Positions 15,910 through 25,606 of a stretch of 64,000 nt of DNA are shown here, piece after piece (position 1 is the stretch's first letter; every line of letters starts with the position of its first letter). The notes under the pieces were generated by a model. The model was not told the DNA's origin. It ran no database searches and was given only the letters and a program-made list of their open reading frames with translations. This DNA is from CAVSWN01 sp963770995 (lineage in GTDB: Bacteria; Acidobacteriota; Vicinamibacteria; Vicinamibacterales; CAVVIG01): contig CAVYRS010000001.1 in NCBI GenBank assembly GCA_963770995.1, positions 3,720,001 to 3,784,000 of the forward strand, read 5' to 3'. The position numbers were made by a program, and so were the translations under genes.

Positions 15910-18306
15910 ATGAGCGATACGAACGCCTATCCTCCGCGTCAAGACAGACGCGTGTCCCGCCGCGTCTTCCTCCACGCGACGAGCGTCATCCCTGCGGCGC
16001 TCGCATCGTCCGAGCTGCTGCCGCCTCCCGCTGGCATGACGGCTATGTGCGCCGTCGACATGGCGGCAGCCGAAGCCTGCGAATCGCGCCTGCCGCTCGT
16101 AGCCGACGTGCCGCTGCAGCCGCTCGTCGCACAGGTCACACGGTTGATCGCCGCGGCAGAGTACTTGGGCACGCCGCTTCCTCCGGGCCACCAGCGCGAG
16201 ATCGAGGTCGCGTTCAAAATGACCGACGAGGAGTCGGCGGTGACGTCGATCCAACGCATCCTCGACTGCCATTGCCTCGTGGGCGTCGAAATCAACCCCG
16301 AAATGCGCGTGAAAGTCGCACCAGGCCCTGCGAGACCCGAGCTCGTGGAGCACGGCTGGCGTCAGTTCCTCGTGAAGGTCCACAACCAGGCCGGCACGAC
16401 GGCCGTCCTCCGCGCGATCAGCAGTCAGGCGCGCCGGCTCGCCGGCGCTCTGCCCGACGAACTCCGAAATCTCTGGCTCGATCTCCAGATGTTCGACAGC
16501 CAGCCGCTTACGAGGACGCTGAGCGGGCTCGCACTCGAGTACCGGATCGTGCAGCTGTACAGCCGCGACCCCGGCCAACGCGAGGCGACTGTGACGTTCG
16601 ATGTGGGGCAGGGGACCCAGGACCTCGGATATCGCAGCGAGGTTCCGATTCTCTTCACCATCCGGCCTGCGCAATCGGTGCCGTGGCGGGTGCGCGACGA
16701 AACGGGTGCGCCATCGGTCGCGGCGTTCGTGATTCGCGACGCGCAGGGCCGCGTCTATCCGTCGCGCGCCAAGCGGCTGGCGCCCGACTTCGCGTTCCAC
16801 CCGCAGGTGTACCGGGCTGACGGTGAATTCGTGAAGCTTCCGGCCGGCAAGTACATGGTGGAGTTCTGGCGCGGTCCGGAATCGATTACGAAGACGCAGC
16901 CGCTCACGGTCGCGGAGTCAGCTGGCAGCGCGAGCCGGAATGGCGGTGCGGAGGGCGCCAGCTTTCAAATCGAGCGGTGGATCGATCCCGCGAAGTTCGG
17001 CTGGTGGTCGGGCGACCATCACATTCACGCCGCGGGCTGTGCGCATTACATGAATCCGACCGAAGGCGTGCTCCCCGCGGACATGGTGCGCCACACGCTC
17101 GGCGAGGACTTGAAAGTCGGGGCAACCCTTACCTGGGGTCCCGCTTTCGATACGCAGAAACGGTTCTTCACGAGTCGTGACGACCTCGTCTCTCGTCCGC
17201 CCTATCTGCTGCACTACGACGTCGAGGTCTCGGGCTTTGGCTCGCATCAATCCGGTCATCTGGTGCTCTTGCGTCTCAAGGAGCAGATTTACCCGGGCGG
17301 TGCTTCCTACGAACACTGGCCAACGCTCGGCCTCAATACGCTGCGTTGGGCCAAGCGCCAGGGCGCGGTCTGCGGCCCGGCGCATTCGGGTTTCGGCCTC
17401 GAGGTGAACTCCTCGGAGCTGCCGAACTACCTCGTGCCTTCGTTCAACGGCATCGGCGCGAACGAGTACATCGTCGACGTCACGCACGAGGTGCCCGGCC
17501 CCGATGGCACGTCCGTTCGCGCGGTCGATTTCATCTCTACGGTCGACACGCCGTATGTGTGGGAGCTGAACATCTGGTACCACACGCTGAACGTGGGCTT
17601 CCGCACACGGATCAGCGGCGAGACGGATTTCCCGTGTGTCTACGGAGAAAAAGTGGGACTCGGGCGTTCGTACGTGAAGCTCGATGGGAAGCTCGATTAC
17701 GCGGACTGGTGTGAGGGGATTCGCCGCGGCCGAAATTACGTCGGCGACGGCCGAAGTCACCTGCTCGACTTCACGGTCAATGACGCGCGCATGGGCGAGA
17801 AGGAGAGCGAGCTGCGACTTTCCGCCGCCGGTCGCGTAAAGGTGCACGTCCGGGCGGCCGCGCGTCTGGACGAGAAGCCCACTCCCGAACGCGGGAGGCG
17901 CCGCTACCAGGAACAGCCGTATTGGGACATCGAGCGCGCCCGCATCGGGGACTCACGCGAAGTAGCTGTGGAGCTCGTCGTCAACGGATATCCCTTCGCG
18001 AAACAGAGTCTCGTTGCCGATGGCGCGCTGCGCGATCTGACGTTCGAGGCGGCCATCGAGCGCAGCAGCTGGCTGGCGGTGCGCATCCTGCCATCGTCGC
18101 ACACCAATCCCGTCTGGGTGCTGGTTGCGGGCAGGCCGGTGCGCGCGTCGCGACGAAGCGCCGAATGGTGCCTCAAGGGCGTGGATCAGTGCTGGTCGCA
18201 GAAGGAGCGATTCATCAAGCGTGACGAGCTGGAGCAGGCGAAAGCCGATTACGAGCACGCGCGACGGACGTACCTGAGACTGATTCGCGAGTCGGAGGTC
18301 GAGTAG
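15910..18306 (+). CDS. CehA/McbA-family metallohydrolase, Tat-exported
   Basis: This 798-residue protein has a twin-arginine-like leader (SRRVFLHATSVIPAALA) and a long N-terminal beta-rich region. The family signature follows: KFGWWSGDHHIHAAGCAHYM, VGATLTWGPAFDTQKRFF, then GAVCGPAHSGFG. CehA and McbA hydrolyse carbaryl, and the wider family contains PHP-like metal-dependent hydrolases of mostly unknown substrate. The His-rich DHHIHAAGC segment is the probable metal site. It is preceded by AGGAGGAG. No linked pathway genes are visible, so carbaryl should not be assumed as the substrate. Confidence 0.8.
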   Translation: MSDTNAYPPRQDRRVSRRVFLHATSVIPAALASSELLPPPAGMTAMCAVDMAAAEACESRLPLVADVPLQPLVAQVTRLIAAAEYLGTPLPPGHQREIEVAFKMTDEESAVTSIQRILDCHCLVGVEINPEMRVKVAPGPARPELVEHGWRQFLVKVHNQAGTTAVLRAISSQARRLAGALPDELRNLWLDLQMFDSQPLTRTLSGLALEYRIVQLYSRDPGQREATVTFDVGQGTQDLGYRSEVPILFTIRPAQSVPWRVRDETGAPSVAAFVIRDAQGRVYPSRAKRLAPDFAFHPQVYRADGEFVKLPAGKYMVEFWRGPESITKTQPLTVAESAGSASRNGGAEGASFQIERWIDPAKFGWWSGDHHIHAAGCAHYMNPTEGVLPADMVRHTLGEDLKVGATLTWGPAFDTQKRFFTSRDDLVSRPPYLLHYDVEVSGFGSHQSGHLVLLRLKEQIYPGGASYEHWPTLGLNTLRWAKRQGAVCGPAHSGFGLEVNSSELPNYLVPSFNGIGANEYIVDVTHEVPGPDGTSVRAVDFISTVDTPYVWELNIWYHTLNVGFRTRISGETDFPCVYGEKVGLGRSYVKLDGKLDYADWCEGIRRGRNYVGDGRSHLLDFTVNDARMGEKESELRLSAAGRVKVHVRAAARLDEKPTPERGRRRYQEQPYWDIERARIGDSREVAVELVVNGYPFAKQSLVADGALRDLTFEAAIERSSWLAVRILPSSHTNPVWVLVAGRPVRASRRSAEWCLKGVDQCWSQKERFIKRDELEQAKADYEHARRTYLRLIRESEVE

Positions 18307-18311
18307 CGCGT

Positions 18312-18703
18312 TCAGATGGGCGAGATGCCGCGCGGCATAGCTGTCGACCAGTTGAGCACCATGTTCACTGGCGCACGCGGCGCATTGTCGGCAACGGGGC
18401 GGGCAAAGAGCAGCTCGCGCCCGTCACGAGAGGCGTCGACGAAACCAAATGGGCCCTGGGCCGTATTCCCGCCCGCGCCTGGCAAGGCCACCGGCCGGCC
18501 GTGAATCCCGATTCGGTCGACACCGGCGCGGCCATCATGAAGCGCGGGCCCGCGTAGAAGATCTCGCGGCCGTCGGCTCGCCATCGCGGCAGCTGGCCCC
18601 CGCCGCTCGACACGCGCCACGGTCCTCCCTCCCCCATGCCGCCGGCACCGAGAAGTGGGCCGACATCGTAGGCGTCGAGCCGAGTGCCTGGGATTAGAGC
18701 CAT
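18312..18703 (-). pseudogene. Ser/Thr kinase-WD40 (TolB-like) gene reduced to its two ends
   Basis: The frame starts MALIPGTRLDAYDVGPLLGA then GGMGE, which is the glycine loop of acidobacterial PknB-type kinases. It switches at once to GGPWRVSSGGGQLPRWRADG followed by REIFYAG, typical of the last WD40/PD40 blades of the same protein class. The whole kinase core, TM segment and most propeller blades are gone, a loss of some 2 kb. A second lesion, a frameshift near 18500, moves the reading to the frame ending WSTAMPRGISPI at 18312. It is clearly non-functional as a kinase. Confidence 0.8.
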
Positions 18704-18857
18704 TGTCCAGCCCGACAGATTCTGCCACGAAGATCGTCGAAACTCTCGGCGCGGCGGCCGGTCGACGTGACTGCCGGCAACTGAGACAATGGCAAGGATG
18801 AGGAAGACCCTCTACACGCATTCCGCCGCATGAACATCCTGGTCGATCCCCTGAAAC

Positions 18858-20498
18858 ATGACAACGGATCGCGGCACCCTGGACACCCTCGAACGCGGTC
18901 GCGAGTCGTATCGGCGTCGCTCGTGGGCTGACGCCTACGCAGCCTTCTCGGCTGCGGATCACGCGAGTCCCCTCGACTCCGACGATCTCGATCTGATGGC
19001 GACCTGTGCCTACTTGACCGGTCGCGATCTGGATTTTCAAGGAATTCTGCAGCGGGCGTATCACCTGAAAGTCGCGGCTGGCGACCAGGCGCGCGGGGCT
19101 CGTACGGCCTTCTGGTTGGGCCTGACCTGTCTGCTCCGCGGCGAGACGGGAATCGCGACCGGATGGCTGTCGCGCGCGCGACGTCTGATTGAGTCATGCG
19201 ACTGCGTGGAGCAGGGATATCTGCTCGTACCGCTCGCGGAGCAGGAACTGGTCCAACGCAACGCCGACGCCGCCCATGCGGCCTCGAGCAACGCCGCCGC
19301 CATTGGTCAGCGCTTCGGCGATGCCGACCTGATTGCCTGTGCCCGTCACCTGGAGGGTCGCGCTCTTCTTCAACAAGGGCGGGTGAAGCCCGGGCTCGCG
19401 CTACTCGATGAGGCAATGCTGGCGGCAATGGCCGGAGAGCTCTCGCCCATCGTCACTGGCTTGATCTATTGCAGCGTGATCGAAGCGTGCCGGCAGGTCT
19501 GCGCTTTGAGTCGGGCTCGCGAGTGGACGTCTGCTTTCTCGAGGTGGTGCGGGCAGCAGCCGGACATGCTGGCGTTCACGGGCACATGTCTCGTGCTCCG
19601 AGCAGAAATCCTCCAGTTCCAAGGGGCCTGGCCCGACGCCATGACGGAAGCCACTCGCGCCTGCGAGCGTTCCGCGCGGGTCAACCGAAAACCGCCTGCC
19701 GCAGCGTTCTACCAGCAAGGGGAGATTTTTCGGCTGCAAGGGAACTTCTCGAAGGCGGAAGAGGCGTACCGCGACGCAAGTCGACTGGGCTGCGAGCCGC
19801 AGCCCGGACTCGCGTTGCTCCGGATGGCCCAGGGGCGGCTGGACGCCGCCTGCGCCGCCATCCGGCGGATCCTGAACGCGACGACCGATCCGTTGGAGCG
19901 CACGAAGCTGCTACCCGCCTACATCGAAATCCTGTTGGCCGGGGGAGAGGTCCAGGATGCGCGCAATGCCTGTGCCGAGTTGGAGGAATTCGCCACGAAC
20001 ATTGATACGGACGGCCTGCACGCGCTCGCTGCCCATGCCCGGGGCGCCGTCGAACTGGTTGCCGGCGACGCCAGGGCGGCACTCGACCCTTTGCGTCGCG
20101 CGTTCCAGAGGTGGCAGCAGCTCGAGGCGCCGTACGCTGCTGCACGGGTGCGCATGCTCCTCGGGATGGCGTGCCGCTCGCTGGGCGATGCCGAGGCGGC
20201 AGGACTCGAGTTTGGTGCCGCCAGAACGGACTTGCAGCAACTGGGAGCCGCGCTCGATCTCGAGCAACTCGATGCGGTCGAGCACGCACACATACGCCCC
20301 ACGCGGCCCTTGCTAACGATTCGCGAGCTCGAGGTGCTGCGGCTGATCGCCGCCGGTAAGACCAGCAGGCGCATCGCGCGGCACTTGTCGCTGAGCGAGC
20401 GCACGATCGACAGACACGTCAGCAACATCCTCACGAAACTCGACGTGCCCTCACGCGCCGCCGCCATCGCCTACGCCTACGACCACAAGCTCTTGTAA
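18858..20498 (+). CDS. LuxR-family transcriptional regulator with TPR-like helical repeats
   Basis: This is a 546-residue protein. Residues 1 to about 470 are Ala-rich helical repeats of TPR type (for example AYAAFSAADHA, YQQGEIFRLQGNFSKAEEAY). The last 60 residues are a clear GerE/LuxR helix-turn-helix: LTIRELEVLRLIAAGKTSRR, then IARHLSLSERTIDRHVSNIL. No ATPase or receiver domain is present, so the signal is probably sensed by the helical part through protein contacts. It is followed after 118 bases by an FAD oxidase on the same strand, which it may regulate (inference). Confidence 0.88.
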   Translation: MTTDRGTLDTLERGRESYRRRSWADAYAAFSAADHASPLDSDDLDLMATCAYLTGRDLDFQGILQRAYHLKVAAGDQARGARTAFWLGLTCLLRGETGIATGWLSRARRLIESCDCVEQGYLLVPLAEQELVQRNADAAHAASSNAAAIGQRFGDADLIACARHLEGRALLQQGRVKPGLALLDEAMLAAMAGELSPIVTGLIYCSVIEACRQVCALSRAREWTSAFSRWCGQQPDMLAFTGTCLVLRAEILQFQGAWPDAMTEATRACERSARVNRKPPAAAFYQQGEIFRLQGNFSKAEEAYRDASRLGCEPQPGLALLRMAQGRLDAACAAIRRILNATTDPLERTKLLPAYIEILLAGGEVQDARNACAELEEFATNIDTDGLHALAAHARGAVELVAGDARAALDPLRRAFQRWQQLEAPYAAARVRMLLGMACRSLGDAEAAGLEFGAARTDLQQLGAALDLEQLDAVEHAHIRPTRPLLTIRELEVLRLIAAGKTSRRIARHLSLSERTIDRHVSNILTKLDVPSRAAAIAYAYDHKLL

Positions 20499-20616
20499 TC
20501 GGCCTGGCGGAAATTACCCATTCGAGCCGACTGCAGACATGGGTGATTTCGCCGAAGCGCCCCTCTGCACCGCTGTCGCAGACTTGGTCTACTGTGAGCG
20601 TGAAGGAGGAATCATC

Positions 20617-22041
20617 GTGGACGACTTGAGATTCGCCACCCTCTCGGGCTCGGAGACTTTGCTTCCGCACGCGGCGGCCGACGCCTTTCGCTCGCGAATT
20701 CGCGGTGGCATTCTCGGTCGTGGAGAGGACGGCTATGACCGGGCGCGTTCGGTTTTCAACGCGATGATCGACAGGCGACCGGCCCTCATCGTGCAGTGTG
20801 CGGGCGTGGCCGACGTGATGGCGGCCGTTGCGTTCGCTCGCGATCACGATCTTCTCGTATCGATTCGCGGCGGCGGCCACAACGTGACCGGGAACGCCGT
20901 GTGCGACGGTGGGCTCATGATCGATCTTTCGCGGATGAGGAGTGTGCGCGTCGACCCGGCGAAACGGTCGGCTCGCGCCGGAGGCGGAGCGACGTGGGGC
21001 GACGTCGACCACGAGACCCAGGTGTTCGGCATGGCGACAACCGGCGGCATCGTCCCGACGACCGGCATCGCAGGACTCACACTCGGCGGAGGAATCGGGT
21101 ACCTGAACCGCAAGTACGGGCTCGCGTGTGACAACCTGATTTCAGCTGACGTGGTGACCGCGGATGGCCGCTTTCTGAAGGCAAGCGCCGAAGAGAACGA
21201 CGATCTCTTCTGGGGTCTTCGCGGCGCGGGCGGCAACTTCGGCGTGGTGACCGCCCTCGAGTACCGAATTCACCCGGTGGGCCCCGTGCTCGGCGGCGAG
21301 CTGATCTTTCCGCTGGATCGCGCGAAGGAGACTCTGCGCTTCTACCGCGACTGGTCCACCGCCGCGCCGGACGAGGTGCGGGCGGATGCCACGTTGCTGT
21401 CGGGACCCGAAGGTCCCGCGCTCGCGATCATCGTCTGCTATTGCGGGTCGATCGAGGCGGGCGAAAAGGTGTTGCGACCCCTTCGACAGTTCGGCCTACC
21501 GATCGCCGACACGATCGCTCCTTCCCCCTATGCACGTCTCCAGAACCTGCTGACGGAGGTGTTTAAGCCGGGTTTCCTCCACTATTGGAAGAGCGGTTTC
21601 TTCGGGTCCTTCAGTGACGACGCGATCGAGAAGATGGTCGACTTTTTCGCCGCCGACGTTCCCTCGCCGTTTGCAGCGGTTGCCATCGAACACCTGGGCG
21701 GCGCGATCGGTCGAGTCGGCGAGCGGGAGACCGCCTTCAGCCACCGGCGCGCACAGCACAGTTGTCTGGTCCTGCGGGCATGGCGTGAGCCGGCGGCGTC
21801 GCGCGACAACGTCGCGTGGGCGCGGGAGTGCTACGGCGTCGTGGAGCCTTTCCTGGAGCAGGGCGTATATGTGAACTACCTCGGCGAGGAGGGCGAGCGT
21901 CGGGTCAGGGCTGCGTATGGGGAGAACTACCAGCGACTGGCTGCACTCAAGCAGAAGTCCGATCCGGCCAACTTTTGGCGCGGGAACCAGAACATCCGGC
22001 CGGTTTCCGCTTTCGCGCCTCCGGACGCGCTCGTCCCATAA
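20617..22041 (+). CDS. FAD-linked oxidase (PCMH/BBE type)
   Basis: This protein of about 474 residues has a PCMH FAD-binding domain, with the flavinylation His in IRGGGHNVTGNAVCDGGLMI, and the second FAD segment GIAGLTLGGGIGYLNRKYG. A berberine-bridge-enzyme C-terminus ends YQRLAALKQKSDPANFWRGN. In bicovalent family members a Cys follows the GGG region; here the corresponding stretch reads TTGGIVPTTGIAGLT with no Cys, so FAD is probably attached only through His. The substrate is unknown (alcohols, sugars and alkaloids are known in the family). GTG 20617 is preferred, since AAGGAGGA lies at ideal distance, although the frame is open to 20539. Confidence 0.85.
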   Translation: MDDLRFATLSGSETLLPHAAADAFRSRIRGGILGRGEDGYDRARSVFNAMIDRRPALIVQCAGVADVMAAVAFARDHDLLVSIRGGGHNVTGNAVCDGGLMIDLSRMRSVRVDPAKRSARAGGGATWGDVDHETQVFGMATTGGIVPTTGIAGLTLGGGIGYLNRKYGLACDNLISADVVTADGRFLKASAEENDDLFWGLRGAGGNFGVVTALEYRIHPVGPVLGGELIFPLDRAKETLRFYRDWSTAAPDEVRADATLLSGPEGPALAIIVCYCGSIEAGEKVLRPLRQFGLPIADTIAPSPYARLQNLLTEVFKPGFLHYWKSGFFGSFSDDAIEKMVDFFAADVPSPFAAVAIEHLGGAIGRVGERETAFSHRRAQHSCLVLRAWREPAASRDNVAWARECYGVVEPFLEQGVYVNYLGEEGERRVRAAYGENYQRLAALKQKSDPANFWRGNQNIRPVSAFAPPDALVP

Positions 22042-22140
22042 TCGGACAAGCCGGCCGGTAGCGCCAGCTGTAACTCATTGCAGGTACAGCTGTTGTGGCT
22101 GTATTGACATGGCATGCGAGCTGCCAGACGTGGCCTCTCT

Positions 22141-24624
22141 ATGAGCTTCCTCGGCGACTTGAAATGTGCGTTCCGGTCGATCGGTCGCGCCAAAGGCCTG
22201 GCGCTGACCGTCATCGTGACCCTCGCTCTGGGCATCGGCGCCAACGCGGCGATGTTCAGCGTCGTCCGGGGCGTGCTCATGCGGCCGCTCGTCAATCGCG
22301 ACGAATCGCGACTGATCTACGTCCGCCAGAGTGCACCGGGCATCGCGGTCGAGAACACCACGTTCTCCGTTCCTGAACTGATTGACCTGCGCTCACGCCT
22401 GAAGACGGTGAGCGCGTTCGGGGATTTCTCGACCATCAACTTCACGATGGTCGGTCTCGGCGAGCCTCGTGTCGTGCGCGCGGGCGTGGTCGGTGGTTCG
22501 TTTTTCAACGTGATGGGGCTGCGGCCGGTGCGCGGCCGCCTCATCGACGCCGCGGATGATGGCCCGAATGGCGCACCCGTGGTGGTGTTGACGCATCGCT
22601 TCTGGACCACCGGGCTGGGGAGCGACCCCAATGTGATCGGCAAGAGGGTGCGCCTGAGTTCCAGAACCGCCACCGTCATCGGAGTCCTCGAACCATCGGT
22701 GCCCTATCCGACCGAAACCGAGATCATCGCAAACGTCGTGACGAGCCCGCACCACCTCGGAGCGACGATGGTGACGGGCCGCACGCATCGGATGACGGAG
22801 ATCTTCGGCCGCCTGGCGCCCGGCGCGGATCTCGAGGCGGCGCGAGCCGAGCTGCGCTCCGTCCACGGCGCCGTCCTCCGGGAACACCCCGAGGCGTATC
22901 CACAGAAATCCGACTTCCGGATCGACGCGAAGCTGCTGCGCGATCAGATCACGTCGCGGGCGCGCACGGTGCTCCTCCTGCTGCTGGCTGCATCGGCGCT
23001 GATCTTCGTCATTGCGTGCTCCAACGTCGCGAACCTGATCCTGGCCCGATCGGTCCGACGGGAAGGCGAGCTGGCGATACGAGCGGCGCTCGGCGCCGGT
23101 GCGGGCGCCCTGCGGCGCACGCTGCTCGCGGAAAGCCTGCTGCTCTGCGGCAGCGGCGCCATGCTCGGTGTGATCGTCGCGCTGTGGATGGTCGACATCC
23201 TCGGCCGATACGCGTCCCGCTTCTCTGTTCGCGCGCTCGACCTGACCGTCGACGCCAGCCTGCTGTGGGTGGGTGTGGGCCTGGCGGTGGTGGCGGCGGT
23301 GCTGCTGGCGTTCGTGCCGCGTCTGCCGTCCCTCGACTATCGCTCGGGACGCCCTGAGCAGGGTCGAAGGGCGTCGTCCGACGCCGCCGGCGGCCTGGGC
23401 CTCTCCCACGGCAGCGTGCGCATCACGTCGGGCACGAACCGCCGCCTCCGGCTGTTTGCCGTCATGCAGATCGCCGCATCGTTCGTGCTGCTGGCGGGGG
23501 CCGGCATGCTGTTGACGACGCTGATCGCGCTGCAGCGCATTCAGACCGGCTTTGAGACGCGGCAGGTGCTCGCGGTGCACGTGCCGGTGATGTCCTCCGG
23601 CCGGACGCCGGATCAGACGCTCGCGTTCTATCAGGACATCGTGCGGCAGGTTGAGCGGCTGCCCGGCGTCGAGCGAGTGTCGCTTGGATCCTCGGTGCCC
23701 TGGCGGGATGGATGCTGCGATGGACAGTTCTCGGTCGAAGGGTACGCGAAAGCGGACGCTGAAGACGATCCGCGGGCCCAGTGGCGGACCGCGTCGCCGG
23801 GGTTTTTTGCAACGCTGGACGTGCCGATCGTGGCCGGACGCGATTTCACTGACGACGACGGGCGCAACGTCGACAACGTGGTCATCGTCAGTCAGAGCCT
23901 GGCGCAGCGGATGTTCCCGAGCGTCGAGGCCGCGCTTGACCGCGGGCTCATGTGGACCGATTCGAATTTTCTGCAGTTCGGCGGCGTCAGTGGTAAACCC
24001 CGACGCATCGTGGGCATCGCCGCAGACATCGACGACGCGAACATCGTGCCGCAGCCGGTGATGACCGTCTACAGCCCGGGAATCAGCGGGCGGCTGTTCG
24101 TGCGCACGCGAACAGAGAACCCGAATGCGCTGGTGCCGTCGATCACGCGCATCATTCGCCAGATGTCGGCGGAGCAACCGGTCGAACGGGCGGCAACCCT
24201 GGAGGACGTTCGCGCGGAGGTGCTCGCGCCCGATCGACTGAACGCGCTCGTGTTCGGCGGATTCGCGCTCGTGGCGCTGACGATCGCCATCGTCGGCGTC
24301 GCGGGCGTGCTGGCGTTTTCGGTGAGCGCACGCATGCGTGAGTTCGGCATCCGCCTCGCCGTCGGATCGGCGCCTCGCCATCTGCTGGCCCGCGTCCTCC
24401 GAGAGGGCGCGGTAATCGCCGCCGCGGGCATCATGGCCGGTGGGCTCGGCGGAATCGCGCTGGCGCGGGTCGCGAGCGCCCTGTTCGGCGGGGTTCGGAT
24501 GCCGAGCGTGCTGGCGACCGCCGGAGCGGCCACGCTGCTCGTGACCGCCGCGGTGCTCGCGTCGCTGCTGCCCGCTGCCCGTGCGTCGCGTGTGGACATC
24601 CTGCAGGCGCTGCGCTCGGAGTAA
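22141..24624 (+). CDS. ABC transporter permease, ADOP/MacB-FtsX type
   Basis: This membrane protein of about 827 residues is of the ADOP (acidobacterial duplicated orphan permease) type. An N-terminal TM helix (GLALTVIVTLALGIGANAAM) is followed by a MacB periplasmic core, an FtsX block of three helices, a second TM/MacB core unit, and a final FtsX block ending SRVDILQALRSE. No ATPase partner or PadR regulator is encoded next to it, matching the orphan status of the family. The N-terminal ~90-residue prefix domain seen in many ADOPs is absent. A palindromic repeat is inserted in the linker at 23350-23373. ATG 22141 is chosen to give the usual MSFLGDLKCAFR start. Confidence 0.88.
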   Translation: MSFLGDLKCAFRSIGRAKGLALTVIVTLALGIGANAAMFSVVRGVLMRPLVNRDESRLIYVRQSAPGIAVENTTFSVPELIDLRSRLKTVSAFGDFSTINFTMVGLGEPRVVRAGVVGGSFFNVMGLRPVRGRLIDAADDGPNGAPVVVLTHRFWTTGLGSDPNVIGKRVRLSSRTATVIGVLEPSVPYPTETEIIANVVTSPHHLGATMVTGRTHRMTEIFGRLAPGADLEAARAELRSVHGAVLREHPEAYPQKSDFRIDAKLLRDQITSRARTVLLLLLAASALIFVIACSNVANLILARSVRREGELAIRAALGAGAGALRRTLLAESLLLCGSGAMLGVIVALWMVDILGRYASRFSVRALDLTVDASLLWVGVGLAVVAAVLLAFVPRLPSLDYRSGRPEQGRRASSDAAGGLGLSHGSVRITSGTNRRLRLFAVMQIAASFVLLAGAGMLLTTLIALQRIQTGFETRQVLAVHVPVMSSGRTPDQTLAFYQDIVRQVERLPGVERVSLGSSVPWRDGCCDGQFSVEGYAKADAEDDPRAQWRTASPGFFATLDVPIVAGRDFTDDDGRNVDNVVIVSQSLAQRMFPSVEAALDRGLMWTDSNFLQFGGVSGKPRRIVGIAADIDDANIVPQPVMTVYSPGISGRLFVRTRTENPNALVPSITRIIRQMSAEQPVERAATLEDVRAEVLAPDRLNALVFGGFALVALTIAIVGVAGVLAFSVSARMREFGIRLAVGSAPRHLLARVLREGAVIAAAGIMAGGLGGIALARVASALFGGVRMPSVLATAGAATLLVTAAVLASLLPAARASRVDILQALRSE
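23350..23373. repeat. REP-like palindrome inside the ADOP gene
   Basis: CGCCCTGAGCAGGGTCGAAG then GGCG. The outer CGCCCT pairs with AGGGCG. The core (CCCTGAGC, GTCGAAGGG) resembles a widespread dispersed bacterial repeat. It lies in a linker between the two halves of the permease and is read through in frame (RPEQGRRAS). Confidence 0.5.
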
Positions 24625-24859
24625 GGACCCTAAGCGGCGAGCGCGCTCGGCGAGAGGCTTCTTCAAATCGGTGAAGGCCCAACGAAGGACCGTGCGGCTC
24701 ACTGACAAATGCTCGTGATCTCAATGATCAGGCTCGCGGCAAGCACAGCCGTGTTCATGACCGAAAGGGGCCACTGGCCGGCGACTGCGGGGATTCATCG
24801 AATGCTCTGAGTCGCGGGGCGACGGGTCTGCCGTTTGCACGCGTGCGGCGGGACCCAGT

Positions 24860-25606
24860 ATGACGACGCCCGCCAAGCCATCGAGCGCCGCTTACCTCCT
24901 GCAGCGCCTGCGGTTCAGTACGTGTCTGCTGGCAGCCGGGCTGGCACTCGCGATAGCGCTTGCTGCGTGCGACCTGTTCCACGCGGATTTCGATATTGCC
25001 GTCGGCAACCGGACGGCAAACACGGTGTCGGTCTTTGCGAACGGCAAAAAGATCGGAGAAGTCGGTTCGAATCTGACCACGGCCTTCACTGTAGAAGAGT
25101 CCTCGACCGGACGCACGACGATCGATTCCGTGGGAGCCCCAACCTCTCCGATACCGGTTGCTCGAGTGGCCTTCTCCGCTCGAGACATGACGACGGGCGT
25201 CTTGTCCGCTGCAGTGGCGGCCACGCTGGTCAAAGACGTCACAACCTATGTTGATGTCGCCCCGTGTGTCCTCATCGGCCTGATCGGCGGGGGACCTGCA
25301 CCGCCTTGTGTCTCGGTTTCAAGCGCGCCGACCGGTTCGGAGGTGCAGGGATGCGCCTTCTCGCTTTCAGGGTCTGATCGGTCGTTTGATGCAACTGGTG
25401 GAAGCGGGAACGTGAGCGTGAACACATCGAGCGGTTGCGCGTGGACCGCGACCAGCAGCGCGAGCTGGCTCACCATCGGCAGCGGCGCCTCCGGAACTGG
25501 CACCGGCGTTGTCGCGTTCCAGGTCGCGTCTAATACCACCGGGCAGGCGCGAACCGCGTTCCTGTCCATCGGGGGCCAGACATTCACAGTCAATCAGACT
25601 GCCTGA
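24860..25606 (+). CDS. Lipoprotein with C-terminal BACON domain
   Basis: This 248-residue protein has a lipobox (AIALAAC, Cys at about residue 37). A beta-rich middle part of unknown type follows (FDIAVGNRTANTVSVFANGK). The C-terminal domain of about 85 residues fits BACON: FSLSGSDRSFDATGGSGNVS, CAWTATSSASWLTI, and the end TAFLSIGGQTFTVNQ. BACON domains are Ig-like modules that bind carbohydrate or mucin in some proteins. It is probably attached to the outer membrane. The 235 bases before it (24625-24859) carry no gene. Confidence 0.75.
   Translation: MTTPAKPSSAAYLLQRLRFSTCLLAAGLALAIALAACDLFHADFDIAVGNRTANTVSVFANGKKIGEVGSNLTTAFTVEESSTGRTTIDSVGAPTSPIPVARVAFSARDMTTGVLSAAVAATLVKDVTTYVDVAPCVLIGLIGGGPAPPCVSVSSAPTGSEVQGCAFSLSGSDRSFDATGGSGNVSVNTSSGCAWTATSSASWLTIGSGASGTGTGVVAFQVASNTTGQARTAFLSIGGQTFTVNQTA

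Noticed and set aside
15910..18306. Specific assignment as carbaryl hydrolase
   Set aside because: Family membership is clear, but substrate specificity in CehA/McbA proteins cannot be read from the sequence and no pathway genes are linked.
22393..24708. Long minus-strand open frame opposite the ADOP permease
   Set aside because: His/Arg/Gln-rich with no motifs; mirror of codon bias in the true gene.
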